Shown here: positions 1 through 6,507 of the stretch, in pieces | Layout of the letters: every line of letters begins with the position of its first letter | Numbering within the stretch: the stretch's first letter is position 1 | From: Treponemataceae bacterium | GTDB taxonomy: Bacteria > Spirochaetota > Spirochaetia > Treponematales > Treponemataceae | DNA length: 13,672 bases | Direction of reading: 5' to 3' | NCBI GenBank assembly: GCA_024697985.1 | Contig: JAILRX010000112.1 | Coordinates: forward strand, 1-13,672 | Position numbers and translations under genes: made by a program | The notes under the pieces: generated by a model | Databases searched by the model: none | Told to the model about the DNA's origin: nothing | Seen by the model: the letters and a program-made list of their open reading frames with translations, nothing else

Positions 1-1
1 T

Positions 2-1126
2 GAAATCATCCACAAGATCGAAAGTGAAGTAACGCCGGAAGATGTCGTAAACATGCAGTACACTTCTGGAACTACAGGTTTCCCTAAGGGTGTTATGCTT
101 ACAAGCCGCAATATCGTAAACGACGGTTTCATCATCGGTGAACGAATGCGCTATACTTCAAAAGACCGACTTTGTCTTTTGGTTCCGCTTTTCCACTGCT
201 TCGGTATCGTACTTGGTGTTATGGCAGTCCTTACACACGGGGCAACTCACGTTCTTCTTGAAACTTTTGATCCACTCGTAGCACTTGCATCAATCCAGAA
301 GGAAAAATGTACTTCTTTGTACGGTGTTCCTACGATGTTCATATCAGAGTTGAACCATCCTATGTTCAACATGTTTGATATGTCTTCTTTGAGAACCGGA
401 ATCATGGCAGGTTCTGGAGTTCCTGTTGAATTGATGAAGACCGTAATCGAAAAGATGCATATGCCTGAAATCACTTCTGTATATGGACTTACCGAATCAA
501 GTCCTGGTATGACTCAGAGCCACTGGGATGACAGCGTAGAAGTTAAGGCCAACACTGTAGGTGATGCTTTCGAAGGAATTGATGTCAGGGTTATCGATCC
601 TGAAACCGGCAAGGAATGTCCAGTTGGCGTTCAGGGCGAAATGTGCTGCCGTGGCTGGAACGTAATGAAAGGCTATTACAAGATGCCTGAAGCAACTGCA
701 GAAACAATCGATAAAGACGGATTTCTTCACTCTGGAGACCTCGGAGTTAAAGACGAGGACGGAAACTTTAGAATTACCGGTCGAATTAAGGATATGATTA
801 TTCGAGGCGGTGAAAACATTTATCCTCGAGAAATTGAAGAATTCTTGATTCAGATTCCTGAAATTAAGGATATTCAGGTTGCAGCCGTTAAGTCAAAACG
901 ATATGGCGAAATTACCGGTGCATTCATTATTCTGCACGAGGGAAAAACACTTACCGAGCAGGATGTAATTGAGTTTTGCCGCGATAAACTTTCAAAGTTC
1001 AAGTGGCCACAGCTGGTTATGTTTGTCGATGAGTTCCCTCTAACAGGTTCTGGAAAAATCCAGAAATTCAAGCTTACAGAAATCGGTACGAAATACCGTC
1101 GAGAAGTACTTAAGGTTGACGACTAA
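2..1126 (+). CDS. FadD/ACSF2-like AMP-forming acyl-CoA synthetase, 5' partial
   Basis: This enzyme activates a fatty acid with ATP and CoA to acyl-CoA, through an acyl-adenylate, in the cytoplasm. The frame is open from base 2, so the ATG at 53 is internal and the true start lies outside the window; roughly the first third of a 550-residue enzyme is missing. Seen in order: the phosphate-binding loop YTSGTTGFPKG (from 59), the adenine-site motif YGLTESSP (about 482-505), the SGDL aspartate motif (about 731), the hinge TGRIKDMI (about 778), and the C-terminal GSGKIQKF, whose lysine (1055-1057) is the expected adenylation and acetylation residue. The motif set matches the FadD/ACSF2 subfamily rather than the two synthetases downstream. 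A terminator follows at once, so it is a separate transcription unit. The exact acyl chain preference cannot be read from the sequence. Confidence 0.9.
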   Translation, partial: EIIHKIESEVTPEDVVNMQYTSGTTGFPKGVMLTSRNIVNDGFIIGERMRYTSKDRLCLLVPLFHCFGIVLGVMAVLTHGATHVLLETFDPLVALASIQKEKCTSLYGVPTMFISELNHPMFNMFDMSSLRTGIMAGSGVPVELMKTVIEKMHMPEITSVYGLTESSPGMTQSHWDDSVEVKANTVGDAFEGIDVRVIDPETGKECPVGVQGEMCCRGWNVMKGYYKMPEATAETIDKDGFLHSGDLGVKDEDGNFRITGRIKDMIIRGGENIYPREIEEFLIQIPEIKDIQVAAVKSKRYGEITGAFIILHEGKTLTEQDVIEFCRDKLSKFKWPQLVMFVDEFPLTGSGKIQKFKLTEIGTKYRREVLKVDD

Positions 1127-1148
1127 AAGGTCGCTGATGTTAAAATAC

Positions 1149-1180
1149 AAGGCAGGTTGTTTCGTGCGACCTGCCTTTTT
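1149..1180 (+). terminator. Intrinsic terminator after the first synthetase
   Basis: A 9-bp perfect stem pairs AAGGCAGGT (1149-1157) with ACCTGCCTT (1169-1177), with an 11-base loop that can close further, and a run of T follows (1176-1180). It lies 22 bases after the stop codon and separates the first synthetase from the regulator-synthetase operon. Confidence 0.9.
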
Positions 1181-1189
1181 CGTACCCCG

Positions 1190-1218
1190 TTGAATTATTC
1201 CCATAAAAGGGATAAGAT
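1190..1218 (+). promoter_or_regulatory. Sigma-70 type promoter for the regulator-synthetase operon
   Basis: TTGAAT (1190-1195) and TAAGAT (1213-1218) are 17 bp apart and lie between the terminator and the first XRE-cupin gene. Transcription would start near 1225, leaving a leader of about 20 bases that contains the ribosome-binding site AGAGGT (about 1235-1240). No other clear promoter is seen until the terminator at 5852, so all four downstream genes probably depend on it. Confidence 0.6.
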
Positions 1219-1246
1219 TTTATAAACTAATCTAAGAGGTGAAAAT

Positions 1247-1798
1247 ATGAACGAGGAGATTAAGGCTGTAGCAGACCGATTGATCGGTCTGCGAGAAATT
1301 ATGGACGTTTCAGTTGAAGAAGCTGCAGACGTTTGCGGTATTTCTGTTGAGAAATATAAGAATTACGAAACTGGTTCAGTCGACATTCCCGTTGGTATTT
1401 TACAGTCAATGTCAAAGAAGTACGGAATTGATCTTGGAACATTGATTTCAGGAAAAGAACCTCACATGCATTCCTATTGTCTTACAAAAAAAGACAAGGG
1501 GCTTTCAGTTGACCGACGTCATGATTACAAATATCAGGCTTTGGCCGCTGGCTTCCAGAATAGAAAAGCTGATCCTTTCATCGTAACAGTAACGCCTGAG
1601 GAAACGAAGGAAATTCATTTTAATGCACATCCAGGTCATGAATTTGAATACATGATTGAAGGATCTATGAAGATCGTTGTGGATGGCAAAGAGATGACAT
1701 TGGAAGAAGGGGACAGCATCTATTTTGACGCGACAAAGCAGCACGGAATGCAGGCTTTAAACGGAAAAAATGCTAAGTTTCTTGCAATAATTATTTAG
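1247..1798 (+). CDS. XRE-family regulator with C-terminal cupin sensor (copy 1)
   Basis: This is a probable DNA-binding regulator that senses a small ligand. Residues about 5-68 form a Cro/C1-type helix-turn-helix (EEAADVCGISVEKYKNYE, then DIPVGILQSM). Residues about 110-183 form a single cupin barrel. The cupin shows HPGHEFEYMIEG, giving the usual His and Glu metal ligands, and a second motif GDSIYFDATKQHG with the later His. At 183 residues it has the normal length of the HTH-cupin family. AGAGGT five to seven bases upstream supports the ATG at 1247. Its stop codon is ten bases from the next synthetase, so the two are co-transcribed. By hand count it is about 54% identical, ungapped, to the second copy at 3536. 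Control of the adjacent synthetase by an acyl ligand is inferred. Confidence 0.85.
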   Translation: MNEEIKAVADRLIGLREIMDVSVEEAADVCGISVEKYKNYETGSVDIPVGILQSMSKKYGIDLGTLISGKEPHMHSYCLTKKDKGLSVDRRHDYKYQALAAGFQNRKADPFIVTVTPEETKEIHFNAHPGHEFEYMIEGSMKIVVDGKEMTLEEGDSIYFDATKQHGMQALNGKNAKFLAIII

Positions 1799-1808
1799 GA
1801 CAATTGAA

Positions 1809-3512
1809 ATGTTGGAACAATTTCTGGAAAGAACAGAATTTAAAGATTATAAGGATTTTTTTGAAAACTATAAGATAAATGTACCGGAGAATTTTAACTT
1901 CGGTTATGATGTTGTGGATTACCTTGCTGAAAAAACACCAGATGCAAAGGCAATGATCTGGTGCAATGACGAAGGCGAAGAATTGGTTTTGACCTTCAAG
2001 CAGGTAAAAGAAAGAACTGACAAGGCTGCCGCTTTCATGCTCAAGCAGGGCATCAAACGAGGCGACTTTGTAATGCTGATTTTGCAGCGAAGATACGAAT
2101 TCTGGATTACCATCGTAGCCTTGCACAAAATCGGAGCATCGGTTATTCCTGCAACACACATGCTTACTACAGAAGACATCGTTTACCGATGCAACGCTGC
2201 CGGAATCAAGACGATTTTTGCAGTTGATGACAGGGAACTTTTCAACTACATCGATGAGGCAAAACTTCAGTCTCCTTCGCTTGAGCATCTTTTTGCAGTG
2301 GCTCCTTTCGGAATCGACAAGGGTCTTTCTGACGAAGAACTTGCTAAGCATCCAGGTTGGGTTGACTTTACTCGAGGTCTTGCAGAAGTTACAGACGAAG
2401 ATATGAAGGCTTTCTATTCTCTTACAAGAGATCAGATCAGCAAGAATGATGATGTAATGCTTTCATACTTTACTTCAGGAACTACAAGCCATCCGAAATT
2501 GGTTTCGCACAACTTCCTTTATCCGCTTGGACATATCGTAACAGCTTCTTACTGGCAGCAGGTAAAGAAGGGCGGACTTCACCTTACTGTAGCTGATACA
2601 GGTTGGGGAAAGGCTGTTTGGGGCAAGCTTTATGGTCAGTGGATTGCCGAATGTTGCGTTTTCATTTATGATTATCATATGAAGTTCAAGCCGGTTGACT
2701 TCATGGATCAGATTCAGAAATACAAGATAACGTCTTTCTGTGCTCCTCCTACAATCTACCGTTTCTTGATTCAGGAAGATTTGTCAAAATACGATTTTTC
2801 AACCTGCGAGCACTGGTCAACAGCCGGTGAACCTTTGAGTGAGGAAGTATTCAACCGTTGGAAGTCAATCACAGGAAAAGAAATTCGTGAAGGTTTCGGA
2901 CAGACTGAAACGACTCTTTCTCTTTTCAACTATGGAACTGAAAGAATCAAGCCGGGAAGTCTTGGAAAATCTGCTCCTTACTACAACGTTACTTTGGTTG
3001 ACGACGAAGGTCATCCGGTTCAGGATGGTGAAGTCGGCGAAATCGTGGTAGAATTAAAGGACGGAAAACCTTTCCCTGGTCTGTTTATGACTTATTTCGG
3101 TGATCCTGAAAAAACTAAGGCTGTTATGCACGACGGTTACTATCACACAGGTGATAATGCATGGCGTGATGAAGACGGCTATTTCTGGTTCACAGGACGA
3201 AACGACGACGTCATAAAATGCTCCGGTTACCGAATCGGAACCTTTGAGGTTGAAAGTGTTTTGATGCAGCATCCGGCTGTAGTTGAATGTGCCGTAACAG
3301 GCGCACCTGACCCTATTCGTGGACAGGTTGTAAAAGCTACAATCGTTCTGGCTAAAGACTATAGGCCAGGAAATGATGCTCTTAAAAAGGAAATCCAGCA
3401 GTTTGTAAAGAATACAACTGCTCCTTACAAATATCCAAGGATTATTGATTTCGTAGATTCTTTGCCAAAAACAATTTCTGGAAAGATCATGCGAAAGGAT
3501 CTTAGAAAATAA
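1809..3512 (+). CDS. MACS-like AMP-forming acyl-CoA synthetase (copy 1)
   Basis: This is a cytoplasmic adenylate-forming enzyme predicted to make acyl-CoA from a short, medium or branched carboxylic acid, ATP and CoA. Motifs in order: P-loop FTSGTTSHPK (about 221-230), the VADTGWGKAVWGKLYGQW block typical of the acetate/medium-chain branch, GFGQTET (from 362), HTGD (to 449), GRNDDVIKCSGYRIG at the hinge, and PKTISGKIMRK with the catalytic lysine at 559. At 567 residues it is full length for the medium-chain (ACSM/MACS) group. AGGA within the preceding stop codon region (1797-1800) serves as a weak ribosome-binding site. It follows the XRE-cupin gene by ten bases and is about two thirds identical by eye to the copy at 4123. 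The substrate is unknown; branched volatile fatty acids or acetate are plausible in a gut spirochaete. Confidence 0.9.
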   Translation: MLEQFLERTEFKDYKDFFENYKINVPENFNFGYDVVDYLAEKTPDAKAMIWCNDEGEELVLTFKQVKERTDKAAAFMLKQGIKRGDFVMLILQRRYEFWITIVALHKIGASVIPATHMLTTEDIVYRCNAAGIKTIFAVDDRELFNYIDEAKLQSPSLEHLFAVAPFGIDKGLSDEELAKHPGWVDFTRGLAEVTDEDMKAFYSLTRDQISKNDDVMLSYFTSGTTSHPKLVSHNFLYPLGHIVTASYWQQVKKGGLHLTVADTGWGKAVWGKLYGQWIAECCVFIYDYHMKFKPVDFMDQIQKYKITSFCAPPTIYRFLIQEDLSKYDFSTCEHWSTAGEPLSEEVFNRWKSITGKEIREGFGQTETTLSLFNYGTERIKPGSLGKSAPYYNVTLVDDEGHPVQDGEVGEIVVELKDGKPFPGLFMTYFGDPEKTKAVMHDGYYHTGDNAWRDEDGYFWFTGRNDDVIKCSGYRIGTFEVESVLMQHPAVVECAVTGAPDPIRGQVVKATIVLAKDYRPGNDALKKEIQQFVKNTTAPYKYPRIIDFVDSLPKTISGKIMRKDLRK

Positions 3513-3535
3513 CTCGAACGAAATGGGGGTAGAAA

Positions 3536-4087
3536 ATGGTCAATGAAATAAAGTCAGTCGCTGAAAGAATCGTTGGACTTCGAGATGTTTTGGACATCTC
3601 GGTCGAAGAAGCTGCAAAGGCATGCAACGTCAGTGTCGAGCAGTATCTGAAATACGAATCTGGAGAATCTGATATTCCGCTTGGAATTTTGGATTCAATG
3701 GCAAAGGCTTTCAAAATTGACGTGTCTACTCTTATTTCAGGAGAAGAACCTAGAAATAAATCTTATTTTGTTACAAAACTTGGCGAAGAAGGCAGCGTAA
3801 ACAGACACGCTGACTACGAGTATTTGTGTCATGGACAAGGCTTTGAAGGACGTAAAATCGACCCTTATGTCGTGAGCGTCCCTCCGCGGGACACGGAAGA
3901 AATTAATTTTAACCAGCATCCCGGTCAGGAGTTTGACTTCGTCATCGAAGGAAAATTAAAAGTTGTGGTTGATTCCAAGGAATTCGTGTTAGTTCCAGGT
4001 GAATCTGTAATCTTTGATGCAAAAAAACCTCATGGGTTCTTGTCGCTTGATGGCACAACAGCCCGATTTTTAGCTATAGTAATCTAA
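3536..4087 (+). CDS. XRE-family regulator with C-terminal cupin sensor (copy 2)
   Basis: This is a paralogue of the regulator at 1247, of identical length (183 residues), aligning without gaps. The helix-turn-helix lies in residues about 5-68 (EEAAKACNVSVEQYLKYE) and the cupin in about 110-183 (HPGQEFDFVIEG, then GESVIFDAKKPHG). The His, Glu and second-motif His metal ligands are kept, and the variable residue after HPG is Gln instead of His. GGGGGT (3525-3530), five bases before the ATG, is an unusually G-rich ribosome-binding site that fixes the start. It begins 23 bases after the first synthetase and is followed by the second, repeating the regulator-enzyme order. Divergence from copy 1 is spread through both domains, so the two may recognise different ligands or operators; that is inference. 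Confidence 0.85.
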   Translation: MVNEIKSVAERIVGLRDVLDISVEEAAKACNVSVEQYLKYESGESDIPLGILDSMAKAFKIDVSTLISGEEPRNKSYFVTKLGEEGSVNRHADYEYLCHGQGFEGRKIDPYVVSVPPRDTEEINFNQHPGQEFDFVIEGKLKVVVDSKEFVLVPGESVIFDAKKPHGFLSLDGTTARFLAIVI

Positions 4088-4122
4088 GTCAATCATTTGA
4101 TTTAGTAAGGACAAAATAAACA

Positions 4123-5814
4123 ATGGAAGAAGTATTTCTCGAAAGAACAGAATTTAAAGATTACGAAGATTTTTACAACAATTACAAATTAAAAATTCCG
4201 GAAAATTTCAACTTTGGTTATGATGTTATGGATGAAATCGCACGTCATAACCCTGATGGCAAAGCTTTGGTCTGGACCAATGACGAAGGCGATTACTATG
4301 AAATCACTTTTGCAAAAATGAAAGAACTTTCAGATGCAGCCGCATCTTATTTCCTTTCGCTCGGCATCAAGCGTGGAGATTTTGTCATGCTCGTTTTGCA
4401 GCGCCGATATGAGTTCTGGATTTCAATAATTGCACTTTGCAAAATTGGTGCGGTAGCAATTCCTGCTTCCCACATGCTTACTAAAGAAGACTATGAATAT
4501 CGATTCAATGCTGTAAACATCAAGATGATTCTTAGCGTTAATGCAGAAGATGTCATGAATCATATCGATGATGCCGCAAAAGTTTCACCTAACCTGAAAA
4601 TCCGTGCCTGTGTAAACTCTCTTGGTGTAGACAGACCGATTGAAAATTTAAGACCGGGCTGGGTAAACTTTACTGAAGGTCGAAAAAATGCAGGTCCGTT
4701 CCCTAAGTTGCCTCGTGACCAGGTTTCATCAAACGAAGATTTGATGCTCGGATACTTTACTTCAGGAACTACAAGTCACGCAAAACTTGCCGTACACAAC
4801 TTTTTATATCCGCTCGGACACATCACTACTGCAAAATATTGGCAGCACGTTAAAAAAGGTGGTCTTCACCTTACTGTTGCAGATACAGGATGGGCAAAAA
4901 CTTCATGGGGCCGTCTTTACGGACAGTGGATTTGCGAAACAGCTCTTTTTGTTTACGACTATCATGCAAAATTCAAGCCTACAGATTTGCTCGTACAGTG
5001 CCAGAAATACAAGGTTACGACTTTCTGCGCGCCACCTACAATCTATCGATTCCTTATTCAGGAAGATTTGTCTGGATTTGATCTTTCATCAATTACTCAC
5101 TGCTCAACAGCAGGGGAACCTTTAAGTGATGAAGTATATAATAAATGGAAGGATGCTACAGGTTTGAGCATTACCGAAGGTTTCGGACAGTCAGAAACGA
5201 CTGTATGTCTTTTCAACTACGATTCAACCAAGATTAAGCCAGGTTCAATCGGAAAACCTTCTCCATACTATCACGTTGAGCTTTTGAATGCTGAAGGCCA
5301 TCCGGTTCAGGACGGACAGGTTGGTGAGCTTTGCTTTAAGCTTGATCAGGGCCGATTCCCTGGCCTTGTCGTAGAATACTACGGCGAGCCTGAAAAAACA
5401 GCCGCTGCTTTCAAGAACGGCTACTATGATACAGGCGACATGGCATGGCGCGATGAAGACGGCTATTACTGGTTTACTGGCCGAAGTGATGATGTAATCA
5501 AGTGCTCCGGTTATCGAATCGGAACTTTCGAAGTTGAAAGCGTTTTGATGCAGCATCCTGCCGTTGTAGAATGTGCCGTAACAGCTGCCCCAGACCCAAT
5601 TCGAGGCCAGGTTGTAAAGGCTACAATCGTACTTGCAAAATCGTATGCACCTGGAAACGACATACTCAAAAAGGAAATACAGCAGTTCGTAAAAGAAACA
5701 ACTGCTCCTTATAAATATCCTAGAATCGTAGAATTTGTTGAAAGCTTGCCTAAGACAACTTCCGGCAAAATCATGCGAAAAGAGATTCGTAAGGCAGACG
5801 AAAACAAGGCTTGA
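4123..5814 (+). CDS. MACS-like AMP-forming acyl-CoA synthetase (copy 2)
   Basis: This is the second full-length medium-chain/acetate-like acyl-CoA synthetase (563 residues). Motifs: FTSGTTSHAK (about 212-221), VADTGWAKTSWGRLYGQW, GFGQSET (from 353), DTGD, GRSDDVIKCSGYRIG, and SGKIMRK with the catalytic lysine at 549. The C-terminal 100 residues differ from copy 1 at only about ten positions, while the stretch around residues 150-205 is poorly conserved and seven to ten residues shorter. The ribosome-binding site AAGGA (4107-4111) is 11 bases from the ATG, slightly long. The product ends in a short extra tail (ADENKA) absent from copy 1. It is the last gene of the operon and is followed by a strong terminator. 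Substrate preference relative to copy 1 cannot be told from sequence alone. Confidence 0.9.
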   Translation: MEEVFLERTEFKDYEDFYNNYKLKIPENFNFGYDVMDEIARHNPDGKALVWTNDEGDYYEITFAKMKELSDAAASYFLSLGIKRGDFVMLVLQRRYEFWISIIALCKIGAVAIPASHMLTKEDYEYRFNAVNIKMILSVNAEDVMNHIDDAAKVSPNLKIRACVNSLGVDRPIENLRPGWVNFTEGRKNAGPFPKLPRDQVSSNEDLMLGYFTSGTTSHAKLAVHNFLYPLGHITTAKYWQHVKKGGLHLTVADTGWAKTSWGRLYGQWICETALFVYDYHAKFKPTDLLVQCQKYKVTTFCAPPTIYRFLIQEDLSGFDLSSITHCSTAGEPLSDEVYNKWKDATGLSITEGFGQSETTVCLFNYDSTKIKPGSIGKPSPYYHVELLNAEGHPVQDGQVGELCFKLDQGRFPGLVVEYYGEPEKTAAAFKNGYYDTGDMAWRDEDGYYWFTGRSDDVIKCSGYRIGTFEVESVLMQHPAVVECAVTAAPDPIRGQVVKATIVLAKSYAPGNDILKKEIQQFVKETTAPYKYPRIVEFVESLPKTTSGKIMRKEIRKADENKA

Positions 5815-5851
5815 CAATAGCCTCACGCACTTTAGGTTGCACTGTTAATAC

Positions 5852-5889
5852 AGACCGCAGGAACTTTATGGTTCTTGCGGTCTTTTTTT
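5852..5889 (+). terminator. Strong intrinsic terminator of the regulator-synthetase operon
   Basis: A 13-bp stem pairs AGACCGCAGGAAC (5852-5864) with GTTCTTGCGGTCT (5871-5883), with one G-T pair and a six-base loop, and runs into seven T (5883-5889). It lies 37 bases after the stop codon of the second MACS-like gene. The facing XRE gene ends at 5906, so the stem may also slow transcription from that side, though the T run favours the + strand. Confidence 0.92.
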
Positions 5890-5905
5890 ATGTGATTATT
5901 TCCTT

Positions 5906-6214
5906 TTACAATTCTTTTATCAGTTTGAATTTTTCTCTTACCAAATCATCGATTTCATTTCTGAGCGTTTCTTGGATGGAATCCAGACTGTCATTTTTCA
6001 TTTTTTTTATTGAAAATAAATCTACGCTGTCACATTCGAGTGCATTTGCCAGATTTTCTATCATCTGAACTGAAGGAAATTGTTTTTCGGCTTCAATTTT
6101 TGAAATGTAATTAGGGGAAGTTCCGATTTTTTCGGCGAGAGTCGCTTGAGAAATGTTCAAATCTTTGCGTCTTGCTTTCATATTTACAGCAAGCACCGTT
6201 CGTATATTCGTCAT
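5906..6214 (-). CDS. Small stand-alone XRE-family transcriptional regulator
   Basis: This is a 102-residue DNA-binding protein. Residues about 12-70 form a classic Cro/C1 helix-turn-helix (ISQATLAEKIG, then TSPNYISKIE, then PSVQMIENLANALE, ending near DLFS). The last 30 residues are charged and could form a short helix or coiled coil for dimerisation. It carries no sensor domain, unlike the XRE-cupin proteins at 1247 and 3536. The ATG at 6214 is preferred because the conserved N-terminal stretch NIRTVLAVNMKARR is usual in this family; an in-frame ATG at 6181 would remove it. No Shine-Dalgarno sequence is visible: the space is taken by a perfect palindrome. It is divergent from the lipoprotein at 6508. 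Autoregulation or control of that lipoprotein is inferred from position only. Confidence 0.85.
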   Translation of the reverse strand: MTNIRTVLAVNMKARRKDLNISQATLAEKIGTSPNYISKIEAEKQFPSVQMIENLANALECDSVDLFSIKKMKNDSLDSIQETLRNEIDDLVREKFKLIKEL

Positions 6215-6219
6215 GATAC

Positions 6220-6234
6220 AAATCTAATAGATTG
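6220..6234. promoter_or_regulatory. Perfect 15-bp palindrome, candidate operator of the small XRE regulator
   Basis: CAATCTAATAGATTG is a perfect inverted repeat of CAATCTA around a central A. It sits five bases before the start codon of the - strand XRE gene, where a ribosome-binding site would be expected. A further half-site CAATCTA is present at 6261-6267. A - strand TATAAA-like box lies between them. Size, symmetry and position suit an XRE dimer operator; binding itself is inferred. Confidence 0.5.
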
Positions 6235-6393
6235 ATTTTTTTTAATTTATACTATTTTACCAATCTAAAAAGTATTGATAAATGAACAATTAGAACTTAT
6301 AATTTTATTAAGTGAAGAAAAATAGACTGATTAGGTTGGTATTTTTAAGTATACGAACTTTCAAGAATTCAGAAATTGGTGATAGGTCTGTCG

Positions 6394-6426
6394 CGATATG
6401 ACATATCGGTGACTGTAAAATAAAAT
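6394..6426 (+). promoter_or_regulatory. Promoter with overlapping palindrome upstream of the surface lipoprotein
   Basis: ATGACA (6398-6403) and TAAAAT (6421-6426) are 17 bp apart, a good sigma-70 pair. The -35 hexamer lies inside a perfect 15-bp palindrome, CGATATGACATATCG (6394-6408), so a bound dimer would block the promoter. Transcription would start near 6433 and give a leader of about 75 bases. Confidence 0.5.
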
Positions 6427-6470
6427 TTGCACGATGATTCACATTTGAAGTGCACTTCACATTGTGCAAA
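6426..6470 (+). promoter_or_regulatory. Nested inverted repeats in the leader of the lipoprotein gene
   Basis: TTTGCAC (6426-6432) pairs with GTGCAAA (6464-6470), enclosing a perfect 14-bp palindrome TGAAGTGCACTTCA (6446-6459). A run of T follows at about 6481-6487, ten bases beyond the outer stem, too far for an ordinary terminator. The elements could be operators or a leader hairpin. The rest of 6215-6507 holds no gene that I can see. Confidence 0.4.
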
Positions 6471-6507
6471 ACAAAAGCGGTTTTTTTATTCAAGAAGGAA
6501 TGAGCGT

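Noticed and set aside
1791..2351. Long - strand open frames opposite the MACS-like genes (also 5245-5826 and 6790-7482)
   Set aside because: They lie wholly opposite well-supported coding regions, lack ribosome-binding sites and show no recognisable protein features; they are shadows of codon bias.
3926..3945. Loss of a metal ligand in the second cupin (HPGHE changed to HPGQE)
   Set aside because: The changed position is the variable residue of the H-x-G-x-E pattern in HTH-cupin regulators; the usual His, Glu and later His are all kept.
5815..5851. Possible small gene running on from 5811 past the third synthetase
   Set aside because: It overlaps the terminator stem and lies opposite the XRE gene, with no ribosome-binding site.
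6427..6507. Longer start for the lipoprotein at the in-frame ATG 6427
   Set aside because: The extension is basic and cysteine-containing, lies over the leader palindromes, and would block the signal peptide; AAGGA before 6508 supports the shorter start.
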